DNA of 64,000 nucleotides. It comes from Purpureocillium takamizusanense (Eukaryota; Ascomycota; Sordariomycetes; Hypocreales; Ophiocordycipitaceae). The stretch is taken from positions 5,270,001 through 5,334,000 of the forward strand of contig NC_063068.1 of the NCBI RefSeq assembly GCF_022605165.1. The letters run 5' to 3'. Below the pieces are notes generated by a model that saw only the letters and a program-made list of their open reading frames with translations, ran no database searches and was not told the DNA's origin. Shown one piece after another: positions 32,649 through 44,388 of the stretch (positions within the stretch are counted from its first letter, which is position 1; every line of letters starts with the position of its first letter). Both the position numbers and the translations under genes were made by a program.

Positions 32649-34485
32649 GTGCGCAGGAACGGTCTGTTTATATTTACTGTTGCGATCGCTGGCGAATTGG
32701 CACGGCCACGCTGCAAGTTTGCTTGATGAAGAGCCTTGGATCAGGCCAGGAACCCCCCGGGCAATTAAGCACCGAGGAGCAGCAACAGGCATAACCTTGA
32801 TGGCGTCAATTGCAGAGCAGCACTCTTTGGCCCTCTGTGGCCCTCTCCCCCGTGTTTCCATACGTCAGGACCGCGAGGGTCTCCCACGGTACCTACTCGC
32901 CAAGGACGCCGGATGCGGTGTGGGGCGGACTATGTTTCAGAGCGACCAGGGGTCGAATCTTTACAGGGAAGGGTATCGCGGCAGAGACAATACGCCAGCT
33001 CGATATCGACTTGATTTAACATTGCCATCGTCACGAGGTGGCCTCGACCAGCACGGTGGATCCCCAACCCTTGTCGTTGAGCAGCCGCACGGAGAGAGGG
33101 GGTTGCACTGTGGGCAAGTCAGGTAGCCGCAAGAAGCGGTGAGCGGCCGTCTGGACTCTGCACTGTTGAATAAGCATGAGGCAAAGCAGCGTTGGTTCCA
33201 AGTTTGCATCGTCTGTCTCCTTAGAAAGGGACTCGATGGGACTGAGACGGCAGAGGGCGCCGGGCGCTCACAGGGTCGAGGGCTTGGAGTCCCCGACGGC
33301 GTCCAGCTTGACGCTGTTGGCGCCACACAAAGGACAGCGTGGGATGCGGTGCAAATTGTTGGCAGCCAAGTGTAGCAAAAAGAATGGAGAGCCCTTGCCT
33401 GCGATGTCGGTTCCATGATCTGGGTGTGTAGACGATGCCCGACATGACCCGGGACGAGGCGCCGCAGCTCGTTCCCGTAGTTGCTGATGGCGGTGCGATG
33501 CATACATGCGTGACAGTATCGAGTAGGGTGTCGACGGCGCTGTCCATATTTGAGTTGTGCTCGGATCGGGGGTTGTGAATGAATGGTGGGTGCATTGGTA
33601 GGGAGGGCATGGCTGGCCCCAGGTTTCTAGAAGCAGACGATGCGGGGCCGCGGGCGTAGACACCTGTCAAGACGAGGTGCGCGTGCGAGGAGGACTCAAG
33701 CGCCGTGCCATCAATGTCCCTGTCGGCAAGTCTACGCGTCGGGTTGGTGAGTCTCTTTCTATGAGACGCAGTAGAAGGAAAACGATAGCAGGCTCCAGCT
33801 CTACTACCTACTACTAAGGTACAAGGGTATCACTAGTGAGTGTACGTAAGGGACGAAGCACCAAGGCACAGGTACTAACCTTCCTATGTACCGGTACCAG
33901 GAACCCTTCCTCGGCGGCTGGGGCGTTTATTAGTGGTGGAGAGGGACGGGCAAAACAGAACCTGAACCTTGACCTAGAAGCGCTGCTGCGCGCGGCAGCC
34001 ACTTAACGCGAGGAGCCCCACAAGCGCGGTGGCGCGCGACGCACAAGGGACGGGAACAAACCACCACCTCAACTCACGCTTCTGGCGGCCTACTAACTAG
34101 TTGACGTACCCAACAAACGCGCTTGGCCAGGCAACTCTCTCATCACTCACTCTCTCGGCTCACGCTCTGTAGCGGAACCTCAGAATACTTATCGTCCCGC
34201 GCTTCAATCGCCATCCCTCGTGGCCCCCGGGTTTACAACAGCGCCGTTGCCAGATCGATTCTTGTGTCAGAGAACCTTGGAGCTTGAATCGTGTCCCCTT
34301 GCGGAGGAATCGGCACGTTGCCCGCGAGGATTACGCTTTTCTCTCTGTTTTTTTTTTTCCTTTCCTTTTTTTGCGTAGGGACCGCCGACATAGCAAGGAG
34401 GATCGGGCTACCGGGCTGCCTACGACGACGACGTCATCTTGAGTGCGACGAGGGAAGGACGAGGAAAAACGACGACGACGAGGCC
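32649..34485. other. Spacer between membrane protein gene and DPB4
   Basis: On the minus strand, 33663-33268 is open for 131 codons and ends with a convincing-looking segment containing RCPLCGANS, but neighbouring frames are also coding-like and I cannot fix a model. Near 33800-33900 are CTACTACTAAGGTAC-type words. The DPB4 leader includes a T-rich tract at 34347-34375. No other feature is seen. Confidence 0.5.
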
Positions 34486-35792
34486 ATGCCGGCGCGCAAG
34501 TCGGACCACCGTAAGAGCGTGGGCGACGCAGGAGGTCCCATAGCTGTCACCGCCACGCCCGGCGCCGAGAGCGCCGCGACGCAGCAACCACAAGGATCGT
34601 CACCCGCGGCCGGGGCGGCGGCGGCGGCGGCAGGGGCAGGTGCCGCGCCGGAGCGGAAGGAAAAGGAGGCCAAGGATAAGGACCACAAGGATAAGGATGC
34701 TGTGACAATCGAGGTTTGCCTCACCCACTCCTCACGCCCGGCCTCGGAACGGAAATACGCTGACGACCTCGGGTGTTGGCATGGGACTCCAACAGGACCT
34801 CACGCTGCCCAAGTCCATCATCACGAGACTGGCTAAGGGGGTCCTTCCTCCGAACACGCAGATCCAGGCCAACGCCATCCTCGCCATGAGCAAGAGCGCC
34901 ACGGTGTTTATCAACTACCTCGCCTCCCAGTGGGTTCCCTCCTTCATCTTTCCCCCCTTTGCGTGTCTGGGCGAGAGCAACAGATCTGTCTGGTGTGCCC
35001 CTGGGGGAGTCGAATCGACGGCTGACTGAGCTTTGTGCTCGCAGCGCAAACGAGCACACCGTCAACGCCGGCAAGAAGACGGTGCTGCCGGCGGATGTGT
35101 TCAAGGCCCTGGACGACACTGAGTTTTCGTTCCTGCGGGAGCCTCTCGAGGCTGAGTTTGCCAGTATGTGGACGCACTTCCCCCCATCCCCCCTTTTCTG
35201 GAGCGCTCGACCGGCGGCCTGGGCCCAACGTCACAGCCCCTGGGCTGCCGCTCACTGGTGATGCTCGGGCACCTTGGGACGGGCCCTCTTTTTGCTATGA
35301 AGACGCGAGGGGCCGTGCCAGCTGACGCGAGGTCCGCACGCAGAGTTCAACGCCATCAAGACGGAGAAGCGCACGTCGTACCGCGCCAAGGTCAAGTCGA
35401 CAGGCAAGGACGAGGCGGTCAAGCGGCAACCGCCCTCAGAGGACGCCGACATGGCCGACCAGACGGCAAGCGCCGCCACAGCCCACGCGCCCGACACCAT
35501 CGTCTCCGCCTCGTCCGGGCAGGCACCGCATCGTGCCAAGAAACCGCGCGTGGACCGTGACGCGACGGAGGATGAGGATGAGGACGATGAGGACGACGAC
35601 GACGCGGACCAAGACGAGCACGAGGGGGCCGAGGACGACGAGGAAGACGAGATCGATGAGGAAGACGACGAGGACGAGGACGACGCCGAGGGGGGAGGGC
35701 GCGGCAGCGGGGACGAGACGCAGGATGCGCTGGAGGAGCGCGAGGCGGGAGACGAAGGCGACGAGGCGATTGACGGAGATGAGAGCGACTAG
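34486..35792 (+). CDS. DPB4: DPB4, DNA polymerase epsilon histone-fold subunit (also ISW2/CHRAC type)
   Basis: Dpb4 pairs with Dpb3 through histone folds, holding the leading-strand polymerase on double-stranded DNA and serving chromatin remodelling. There are four exons: 34486-34713, 34796-34929, 35045-35163 and 35344-35792. The total is 930 bases, about 309 residues. The second and third introns have GTGGGT and GTATGT donors; the first uses GTTTGC, weaker but with a GCTGAC branch and AACAG acceptor. The histone fold runs from about residue 77 to 155: DLTLPKSIITRLAKG, then ILAMSKSATVFINYLAS joined across intron 2 to HANEHT, then KKTVLPADVFKALDD. After the fold comes KFNAIKTEKRTSYRAK. The N-terminus is an Ala/Gly and Lys/Glu/Asp-rich extension, and the last about 90 residues are almost wholly acidic (Asp/Glu), as is common in fungal Dpb4. 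Confidence 0.92.
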
Positions 35793-38000
35793 GTCGGTCT
35801 CCGGGGGCGGCAATGACTCGACTTGACTCGACATATCCTGATGTCCCGATTCTTCCCCCATGTCGAGACAACAGATGAGCGATGCAATCCTTACTGAACC
35901 GCCTACCCTGGGGGTCTATCGGCTTCCCTGTTCGCGTCCGACCTGATCGTTGTCGTCCAGGACAGCCCCGTCGCCCCCACGCCCGGGTTATCCAACCCTC
36001 TTCCAGGATCCGTCCATCCCCCATCCGGCCTCTTGCGCGCAAAAACCCCGTACGGACCACCAAGGGGGGTTCCATGTATACCGTCCGCTTCGCTCGGTCA
36101 TAGTACATGGACACAGGTGCGCCCGCTTCGGCAGTCCGCCCCCCGGCGTCCCGTACATGACTACAAGATACTATATGCCCATGACTCGAGGCGCCTCATC
36201 TATCCCTCGCTATCCGCCCGCGCCGTCGTCGGTCATCCTGTCCGTTGGGTTCTACAACACTACGACAGGACACGACAGGACAGGACGCGACGCGACGCAG
36301 CGCAACGTGATGCGATGCGATGCGACGTGACGTAACACCACCACGGCATGGGCTTCGGCGGTGCGCCGGGGAGAAAGGGGGGCAGGGGGGGCAGCAGACA
36401 TGCTGTTCACACAGGACACATAAGCACATGCCATGCCCACCATCGTCGCCGCTGAGAGTAGTGAGTAGTGGGTAGTAGTGGCATGTGGTGGGTAGTACGA
36501 GCACCGCTTTGGCAAACCACCCGACCTCTTTTTTTTTTTTTTTTTCTTGTTTTCTTTTCTTGCTGCTGTGCGACAGACGGACGGACGGACAGACAGACAC
36601 GGCCATTCGGGGCGAGGGCGGCAACTTCTTTTTGTTCTTGGCGGAGATTATTGGGCGTTGTGTTCCGGAGTTTTTGTGCGGTGATGGTGACGGTGACGTA
36701 GGTAGTCTGTGGTTTGTTGTAAAAGATGTGTACCGTATATATACCTACCTATGCATGTGTGTATGTATGTACTTCGTATATAACTAGTATGTACGCATGT
36801 ACGCATGTATGTGGGCAAAGTATGTGCATACAAAGCAAAACTATGCAAGAGAGGAGTACCTGTACGAAGCCATGTTGTAGGTAAGGTAGGGTGCATGTTC
36901 CTGTGGTGTGGTGTGTGTATTCGTCCGCGCCGGGGCTGGGCTGGGCCGCTTTCTTCGCACGCCGACAGACAGGCACGTGCGAGCATGCATGTATGTGCAT
37001 AAGGGGGGGGGGGGACTATACGGACACTCTCGACATGTGCGTGCGTGCGTGCGTGAGTCAAAACCTAAAGGGTGCCCTGCGTCTGGCAGGTAGGCAGGTA
37101 ACTAGGTAGGCAGGCAGGCAGTGGTGGGTGTATCTGACCTTCACGATATTGAGCAATGTACGCATGCGTACTCTATACTGTATGATAAGTACACTCGAAT
37201 TAAAGAGAGAAGCACGGGCTTTCTACGTTGTGACCATGTAGGTAAGCCGTTGAGTATCCCGCATAATATATATAACACACTTGCGTAGATGCCCCCGTTT
37301 ACACAACGAGCATGGACGTCGAGGGTTCAAGTCAACAACCATGTACGACCCTCCTTCCCACCCCCCCCCGATTTTCCATCACCCTCTCTGCCATCGAGCT
37401 CGCGCGCCCTTCCCTCCCTCGCACCTCACCTCCTTGTCTCCCTACTATTCCATTCGCTCGGGTATTCCTGCCTTGGTACAGAGAGGCACCTCTCGCACTA
37501 CGATTCCTTATACCTATTACCCCCCACCCAACCTCTCCCATCTCCATCCACTACGTAACGTATCGTCCGTCCTGTGCCTCCTCCTCCTTCCTAGCTGGCC
37601 TGCTCGGGATGCAGAGGTCTCGGACAACTGCGTCATCTCGCAGGAAGGGGGGGGGGGGGGGCAACACAAAGAACAAGACGTACCTATACAGTACTACTGG
37701 TCGTTTCCAGCCCCATACCTCCCTCCGGGGGCGGGCACAGCCAGTGATGGTTCGCTAAGAGGGATGAGGGATGAGGGACGAAGGGGGGGGGGGGGGGGGT
37801 TCAACAAATAGGATAGGAAAAGAAAAAATAAAACAGAGCACAAGGTGGAAACAAGCAGAGGGAACAAATAGGAAGCTCGCCGGCCAACCCGTCGGCCAAC
37901 CAGCCGGCAACGCAACGCAACACGACGCAACGCAGTTCCGTTAAAAGTCAACCCCCAAGGCAAGGCTCACGCACGTACGCACGCACCAGTCCCTGTCCGT

Positions 38001-38029
38001 CAGTCCAGTCCAGTCCAGTCCAGTCCAGT
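38001..38029. repeat. Pentanucleotide repeat (AGTCC)n
   Basis: About five to six copies of CAGTC/AGTCC in tandem. Confidence 0.85.
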
Positions 38030-38085
38030 GCAGCAGTAGTAAGTAAAGAAGCGAAAGCGAAGTAACTAAGAGTAAACGGCGAGTT

Positions 38086-38131
38086 GAAAAAAAAAATAAA
38101 AAAAATAAAAAAATAAAAAATAAACAAAAAA
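38086..38131. repeat. A-rich block of (A4-7 T) units
   Basis: About 45 bases made almost wholly of A runs broken by single T, directly followed after 30 bases by a TC run. It stands out strongly in a GC-rich region. Confidence 0.85.
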
Positions 38132-38158
38132 ATTGTCGTCGCACCGCAGCCGGGGCAG

Positions 38159-38160
<2 letters not shown>

Positions 38161-38189
<29 letters not shown>
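38161..38189. repeat. TC dinucleotide run
   Basis: An uninterrupted run of about 14 TC units. Confidence 0.9.
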
Positions 38190-38193
<4 letters not shown>

Positions 38194-39826
38194 CTCCTTC
38201 GCCCTCGTCAGTCACACACGCTACACGCACAACCAAACGGACAAACCCCCCTCAAGAACACGGTAGAGGAGTGAACAGAGAGAATAAACACGAGAAGGAA
38301 GAGAGAGAAGAAAGAAAAAAAAGGGCGTAAAATGGAAAAGGACACAAGCCCCCCGGTCGTCCAACGTGTGGCTTTCTATCTCGTACTACAGTCCATTCAT
38401 TATATTCGCCTGTCTGTCTGTCTGTCCGTCTGTTCCGTCGCACAAGGTCCCCCAATCCACCGCCGCCGTCGTCGCCGCCACCCCAATTCGCCGTTCGCAC
38501 GCCCTTTTTTTTTTAATCAGCAGGCCAGGGGAAATCATCTGCAGCTTCCTTCCCCTCCCCCCCCTCCCTCATGTACATACCAAGTTAGTCGGCGGCGGCA
38601 GACCGTTCCCAGTCCGGCAGGGGCCCATGCCCTTCTTGACCGAACACTGCGTCAGTATGTATCTTCACAGGGACACGGCCAGACGCCCACAGATGCCACA
38701 ACATCACAAACCATTCAAGAAATAACCAGAGTCAAAAGATGACACTCAGGGCGGGCACCTTCTCGTCCCGCCGGCGGCACACACGTCTCAAGAGTTGAAA
38801 AAAGAAATATAAACCTCACGGCGCATTACAGATCAAGCGTATACTATACTCTCTCTCTCTCTCTTTCTCTCCAGTAGTGACTCTTGCACGGCCGTGCCCC
38901 CGTGTACGCATGTCAACGCACCCCAACGCCTCCCCATGTCGTCTCTCGAGTCACATACCCAGCCCCCTTCTCTTCCAGCACGAGTCTTCACACAACGCCC
39001 CATGCATGCACCAGACCCACCACCCTTCGGGTACACATGTTCGGCGAGGCGTCGTCGTCGCGGAGTCAAAAAGCGGAGTCGAATTGAAGAAAAAAACGTG
39101 GTGTTGCCCTCCCCTGTCCTAGAAAACCATCAATCGACAACGACAACGACAACAGAGAAGCCAGCCAAAGCGGCAAACAAGCAAGTGGGTTTGCGTATGC
39201 GATACGGTTCTCGAGGGAATCGGGCCAGTCCCAATGGCCAACACAGAATGATATCAAGGAAGAAAAGACAAGAGGCGCGAAGAATAAAGAAAAGAAGAAA
39301 GCGGTCCCAAATATGCCCAGTCCCAAACGTAAAAAAAAAAAAACATCCGTAACACGTCCAAAGCCCAGAGCCCAACAACCGTCGGCCGGCCCGTGGCGAA
39401 ACCAGTCCCGCCCTTGTCCGAGACCTCCATGGGGAATCTTCCTCCGGCTCAGGAAGCAAAAGTCGTCCAGGTCGTAGCGTGCCTCCTCAATCGTCCACCC
39501 GTCGTGACGAGAACCACAAAAGCAGAGAAGCGGAGAAAAGAGGAACGTGACAAGGAGACGTGTGTCCAAACCCCCCCCCCCCCCCCTCTTGACTCCTCTA
39601 CCCCATCCTGGCCGAATGCTATACACAATTTCAAAGGGCCGTCCAACCCGAAAGCACAGTGCCTCCCAAACCGGTCTGCATGCTTGGGTATCCAGGAAGT
39701 CTGTGGGAGCTTAAGTCGTCCCCCAAAAAGGAAAAGAATAAACTCGGGCAAGATACCTCTCTCGTCTCAACCGCCCGCCCGCCCCTCACTTCACGCCACC
39801 ACCAGTCGAAGCCGCCGGGTGCCTCT

Positions 39827-41581
39827 TCATTGCGGCTGCTGCGGCGGCGCCCACCACTGCGGAGGGGATGAATGCTGCTGCTGCTGTCCAGACCAGGCTT
39901 GCGACGCGTTAGGCCCACCAGGTGTGCTCTGGGGCATGTAGCCCCTGGGTGTCTGATCCGCCGAGTACATACCCTGACTCGCGCCGTATTGCATCCCACC
40001 CATGGCCGGGAACGGCATGTTGGGCTGGATCTGCCCGGCGCTGGGCTGTCGGAGGTGCGACGCCGGGGACTGCGACGGGTGCGGCGACTGCGACTGAGTC
40101 GTGTAGCTCCCGTACGTGTGCCCCGGGTTCTGCGGGTTCTGCGACCACATATTCTGGTTGGACTGATAGTTGTAGCCGGGAGTGCCCTGGCTGATGCTGC
40201 CAGAAGAGCCTGCGGGGTTTTGGAGGGTCAGCAGCGTTCGCAGAGCAGGCACGGGAGGCGGCGCGCGTCCGGCGGGGGCTTCCAGTCTCTTACTTCTCAT
40301 CGGGGCCTGGCCTAGCGTATTCTGCGCGTGAATCGACTGCGAGTACGGCGCCGCAGTCATCATCATCTGCGGGCTCTGCGAAGACACGACGGGCTGCTGG
40401 GCGACGCCCGTGGCCGTGGTGTGCGGCGAGCTCGACGGCCGGCTGGTCGCGGGGGCGGCGTCGCTCGAGGCGACGGGCTGCTGCTGGCTCATGCTCGACG
40501 AGGGCGGCTGCTCGTGGGGACGCCGCCAGATGTTCTGCATGTAGTCGTTGCGCATGTCTCGCTGTTGGTTGACATTTCTATTGAATTCGGCGGCGTGGTG
40601 CGCCTGCGAATGTAGCTCCTGGATCGGCGACGGTCGCGTCTGGTCCTGGTACGGCGGGCCTGTGATCTCCTGCCGGGGGCCGCCCTTGATGATGCCGCTA
40701 AAGTCTCGCGGCCGGGTGTCGCCAAAGTCTGCCCCGACGGTTAATGCCGGCATCCTCGTGGCGTTTCCGGGTGGTGCTCCCATCATACCTGCTTGGACAA
40801 GATGAGGCTGTGGAGCACCGGGGTAGGGCCCGGGGTTGTTGTTATAGACAATCTCCGTATGGGGGCCGCTCATGAGCACGTTGTTTTGCGCCTCGGCCGC
40901 CTCGCGGGCCTTGGCCGCGCCCGGTCGCTTCTCGCCAGCCGGGTCTGCCTCGGTGAAACCCTGCTTACGCGCCTTGGTTTCCCAGTAGTCGTCGCGAACG
41001 CGGCGGCCGTTTTCAATGACGCGGCTACCAAATTGCCGGAACATAGACCGGGCGGTGACGATGGCAATCTGCCTGGACCGGTACGAGAAGGGCAGGATCT
41101 CCTGCTGGACGAGGTCGTCCTTTTCGGCCTGGCTTGCAATGATCTTGTAAAGAGACCTGTTCTTGTTGAACAACAGGTACGAGTCCCTGTAGCCCAGCAC
41201 CCTCGCGCATTCTGTCGCGAGCATGAAAAGCTTGTCGCCTCTATTGGGCACGAGGAACGTCCGGCATCGATAGGTACGTCCGCCGAGGAGCTGCCCGTTG
41301 GGCATCACCTTCTTCTCTCCAAACTCGTCGATCTCGCGCGGGAGGTACTCGTCGCCGGTCTGGTTCAACTGGTCTGTCGTGTGGTCTCGGACAGTCGGCA
41401 GGGCTTTGAGGGTCGACTTGGTCGGCGTAGTTTTAGGGGGCGCGGCGGCCGCCGGTGCCGCGTAGGCTGGTGTCGTCTGGCTGGGCAACGACGTGTTTGC
41501 CGACTGGGGCGTGTGCGGCGGCTGGCTTCCCTGGGGTCCGGCCGGGGCCGGGGGCTGCCCGGTAGTCTCGGATGGCTTCAT
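39827..41581 (-). CDS. Rsc7/Swp82-type subunit of RSC/SWI-SNF chromatin remodeller
   Basis: Nuclear subunit of an ATP-dependent remodeller (CRC-subunit family, Rsc7/Npl6 and Swp82). The family domain lies at about residues 75-225: KKVMPNGQLLGGRTYRCRTF, GDKLFMLATECARVLGYRDS, FNKNRSLYKI, LPFSYRSRQIAIVTARSMFR, GRRVRDDYWE. The rest is a long disordered tail rich in Gln, Pro, Ser and Met. A probable 84-nt intron lies at 40293-40210 (donor GTAAGA, GCTGAC branch, CCGCAG acceptor). It keeps the frame whether removed or not, so the protein is 556 residues spliced or 584 unspliced. The start given is the first ATG, 41581 (MKPSETTGQPP). A GCTAAC branch word at 41642-41637 and a CACACAG acceptor at 41617 suggest an upstream exon; if coding, it would add PSPSQPKRLRA and more before this methionine. 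Confidence 0.85.
   Translation of the reverse strand: MKPSETTGQPPAPAGPQGSQPPHTPQSANTSLPSQTTPAYAAPAAAAPPKTTPTKSTLKALPTVRDHTTDQLNQTGDEYLPREIDEFGEKKVMPNGQLLGGRTYRCRTFLVPNRGDKLFMLATECARVLGYRDSYLLFNKNRSLYKIIASQAEKDDLVQQEILPFSYRSRQIAIVTARSMFRQFGSRVIENGRRVRDDYWETKARKQGFTEADPAGEKRPGAAKAREAAEAQNNVLMSGPHTEIVYNNNPGPYPGAPQPHLVQAGMMGAPPGNATRMPALTVGADFGDTRPRDFSGIIKGGPRQEITGPPYQDQTRPSPIQELHSQAHHAAEFNRNVNQQRDMRNDYMQNIWRRPHEQPPSSSMSQQQPVASSDAAPATSRPSSSPHTTATGVAQQPVVSSQSPQMMMTAAPYSQSIHAQNTLGQAPMRSKRLEAPAGRAPPPVPALRTLLTLQNPAGSSGSISQGTPGYNYQSNQNMWSQNPQNPGHTYGSYTTQSQSPHPSQSPASHLRQPSAGQIQPNMPFPAMGGMQYGASQGMYSADQTPRGYMPQSTPGGPNASQAWSGQQQQHSSPPQWWAPPQQPQ
40210..40293 (-). other. Probable in-frame intron in the Rsc7-type gene
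   Basis: 84 bases with donor GTAAGAGACT, a GCTGAC branch about 20 bases before the end, and acceptor AACCCCGCAG. The length is a multiple of three and contains no stop, so retention would add 28 residues (Arg/Pro/Leu-rich). Confidence 0.6.
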
Positions 41582-43551
41582 TGCTCGTAACCGTTTCGGC
41601 TGTGACGGGGAAGGACCTGTGTGACGGCGGCCTCGAGTTAGCAAACCCGCAGCGTGAAAGAAGTCAACATTGCAAAAATAGCATGTGCGCTCTCTCGCTG
41701 TCTCTCCGTCTCTATCTCCCTATCTTTGTAAGCTCGCTTGCGCCTTGCGCGCATCTGCCGGTCACGACTCGCGGCCTTGCGCGAGTCGCACCACGTAAGC
41801 TTGTTCAACATGACGCTTCGAAGAAAAGCGTCGACCCCGCGCGCATCCGTTGTAGTGGACGAGACGAGCGCGCGACGCCACGCGGGTCCATGGCCAGCCG
41901 TGACGTACCGTCATCGCCAGGCTGTGGCGCGTCACGGGCATCCGTGGAGCGACTCCGCTTGTGACCGCGGGGCGGCGCGTTCGACAAGGCTATCAAGGTG
42001 GGCGGGTCAGCATCGCAGCACGCAAAACGCGGCGAGGCGGGCGACCATGGTGGGCGGCGCGGAGTTTCTGCAGCCAGCTCGGGCGATACGGCGGACGCGA
42101 CGACAACGGAGGCGCCGCGAACGAGGGACGCGATGCGATGTCTTTTGCGCGCCGGAGCCGTGTCGTCGAGGTGGCGGAGGCGGGAGGCGGGAGGCGGGAG
42201 GCGGAGGCGGGGGAGGCGCCCGGGGCGGGATGACCAGCGGCCTTATAGCGAGGCTTTCGCGGCCATGCCATGGTTACTCACCGGGAGAGCTGAGGGCGGC
42301 GGGATTGATTGTCGCACCATCGGCGCCGGTTGGTTGCGCCGGATACATGACAGGACGGACCCCGGGGGGGAGGCCAAGACGGGACGGGTCGAGCCAGGCC
42401 AGGCCAGCGGCAGCGACAGCAGCAGCAGCAGCGGCGGCGGCGGCGACGATGATGACGGCCGACGGCGACGTGTCGTGAAATAGTTGGGCTGGCAAGCTCA
42501 AGGTTAAGGAGGGTGCAGCGGTGCCAGGCTTAATCGTGCATGTGGTTGGCCTGCCGAGGGGGGGCGTGGGCGGAAGATGGAGGCGTGTGTCGGATGGGGC
42601 AGTTCCATAACGGCTGAGCCGAAAACGGGGTCAAGCAGAGCAGACGACTGGGCCTGGCGGGCGGGCGGGCTGGCTGGCTGACTGCGCGCCCCAAAGGCCC
42701 AGCGAGCGCGCCGCCCTGCGACCGGCAGCCGGCGCCCAGACGCACCGGGTCAGGCAGGCAGGCAGGCAGGCAAGGCAGCCCATGGATGGAGGGAGCGCAG
42801 CAAGAGCGAGAGAGGGATGCCGGGGCGAGAAACATGACTGACCGCGCGCGCCGCGCCCCTCCCACGTCGGCTGGCTGGCCAGGACGCGGGCGCAACGAGG
42901 CATCGCAGACGACGAAAGCCATGACAGAGAGACAGAGAGGAGAGCAGAGAGAGAGGCGCGCGCGCGCGCGCAAAGGGAAATCAAATCAATACGAAAGCAG
43001 CGCGATGACGACGAGCCAAACAAGAAACGCAACCAAATGAATTCACTTGCCTGTGAGCCGGAGCGCCGACGCGGGCAGTGCGCGCGCGAGTGCCAACGGA
43101 GCGTCGACGGCGGGCAGCAATCGCAGCGTGGTCGCGGCGCGGCGCGACAGACGCGGGAGCGGCGGCGAGGGCGATGCGACTTGCGAGGAGTTGGGCAGGA
43201 ATAGCGAGACGAGGCGATTCCGGTGTTGCTGGTTTCGCGCTGGAGCGACGACACACGATACGATGACGACGTAACGCGCGGCGACGCAGGAGCAGCGGCT
43301 CAGGGCAAGCAAGGCAAGGCAAGACAAGGACGAGGGAGTGGAGACGGGGGCGGGTGTCGCGCAGGCCAGAGGACGCGAGCCGAGGGGAGCGCGCGCCGTG
43401 GCGATTCGATGATTGATTGACTGAAGGCCTGGAGAAGGACGGGTCCTTGAGGTGGACTGTCTGCGTGGGATGCTGGGGCCCTTGACCGAAAGTGGGCGGC
43501 GAGACGCAGCGCGTGGATGTGTAGTGGTGGTAGTGGTGGTGGTCGCGGGAG

Positions 43552-43623
43552 GAGGTGGTGGTGGTGGTGGTGGTGGTGGTGGTGCTGCTTGCTGCTGGAT
43601 GGAGGTGGTGGTGGTGGTGGTGG
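43552..43623. repeat. Two GGT trinucleotide runs
   Basis: GGT copies at 43552-43583 and again at 43603-43623, separated by about 20 bases of GCT-rich sequence. On the other strand they read as poly-Thr/poly-His frames, which creates false long open frames. Confidence 0.85.
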
Positions 43624-44135
43624 CAGCAGTAAGTGAGGGTGAGGTGGGTGAAGGGTGCGTGGTGGTATTTGGAGATGAATGGGAGGGTGGCGGATGAGGT
43701 GGAGTGCCGTTTGGACCGACAACGACCAAGACGCCGCCCGTGCGCCAGAGAGAGAAGAGAGTGGAGGTACGGGGGTACCTGATCTGATGATGAATGCCTG
43801 GGCGTCCTGCAAGGAAGCGCACGGCCAGGGCAGGGCAGGAGAGGCGGGCGCCCGGAGGGAGGGAGGGGAGGGGGGGAGAAAGGCAAGCAGGCAGGCAGGC
43901 TTGCAGGGAGGGTTTGGGACTGGGGCCCAGGGAATGGAGGGGAGAGGGAGGGGAGGGGGGAAGGGATGGGACGGATGAGATGGCCGGGTGGACCGTGGGA
44001 TGTGGATGTGGATGTGGATGCGGATGGGATGGGAGGGATGGAAGAAGGGGGTGGGTGGGCTGGCTGGAGAATGATGAACTGGGGGGGGGGGGGGCGGATA
44101 GTACAGTATGTACTATGTATGTGGCAGGCTGGTGG

Positions 44136-44193
44136 CAGCAGCAGCAGCAGCAGCAGCAGCAGTATGGGGGATGATGGATGGATGGATGGATGG
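44136..44193. repeat. CAG run followed by GATG run
   Basis: About nine CAG units (44136-44162), a short link, then GATG units (44174-44193). Confidence 0.85.
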
Positions 44194-44353
44194 GGATGAT
44201 GGAAGAAGAGGATGGGATTGCTGCGAGGCAGGCGGCCGAGGGTAGCGGCCGCTACTACCTAAGTAGTAGGTATGCTATGCAATGTCCTAGAGGTATGCAC
44301 GCACGCACGCATGTACGGTACGGCACCAGTACGTACGGGCACAGTACGGACGA

Positions 44354-44384
<31 letters not shown>

Positions 44385-44388
44385 TGTC
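44354..44388. repeat. GT dinucleotide run
   Basis: GT units interrupted once by GG near 44378. Confidence 0.85.

Larger units (their letters stand above)
35793..39826. other. 4-kb convergent spacer full of simple sequence
   Basis: Unusually long for the gap between two convergent genes. It holds stretched GACGC/GATGC words (36250-36330), a T run (36530-36545), short G runs (for example 37006-37014, 37643-37658, 37785-37799), AGTCC copies (38001-38029), an A-rich block (38086-38131), a TC run (38161-38189) and a C run (39571-39587). An ACTTCGTA copy lies at 36771. No coding frame is convincing; the 186-codon minus frame at 39066-39626 is probably the 3' untranslated side of the RSC7 gene. Confidence 0.55.

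Noticed and set aside
37318..37340. GAGGGTTCAAGTC, resembling a tRNA B box
   Set aside because: The stem following the loop does not pair and no cloverleaf is possible.
43043..43822. Minus-strand open frames of 170-300 codons rich in Thr, Pro, Ser and His
   Set aside because: They are translations of GGT/CCA simple repeats with no ordered segment and several equal alternatives in other frames.
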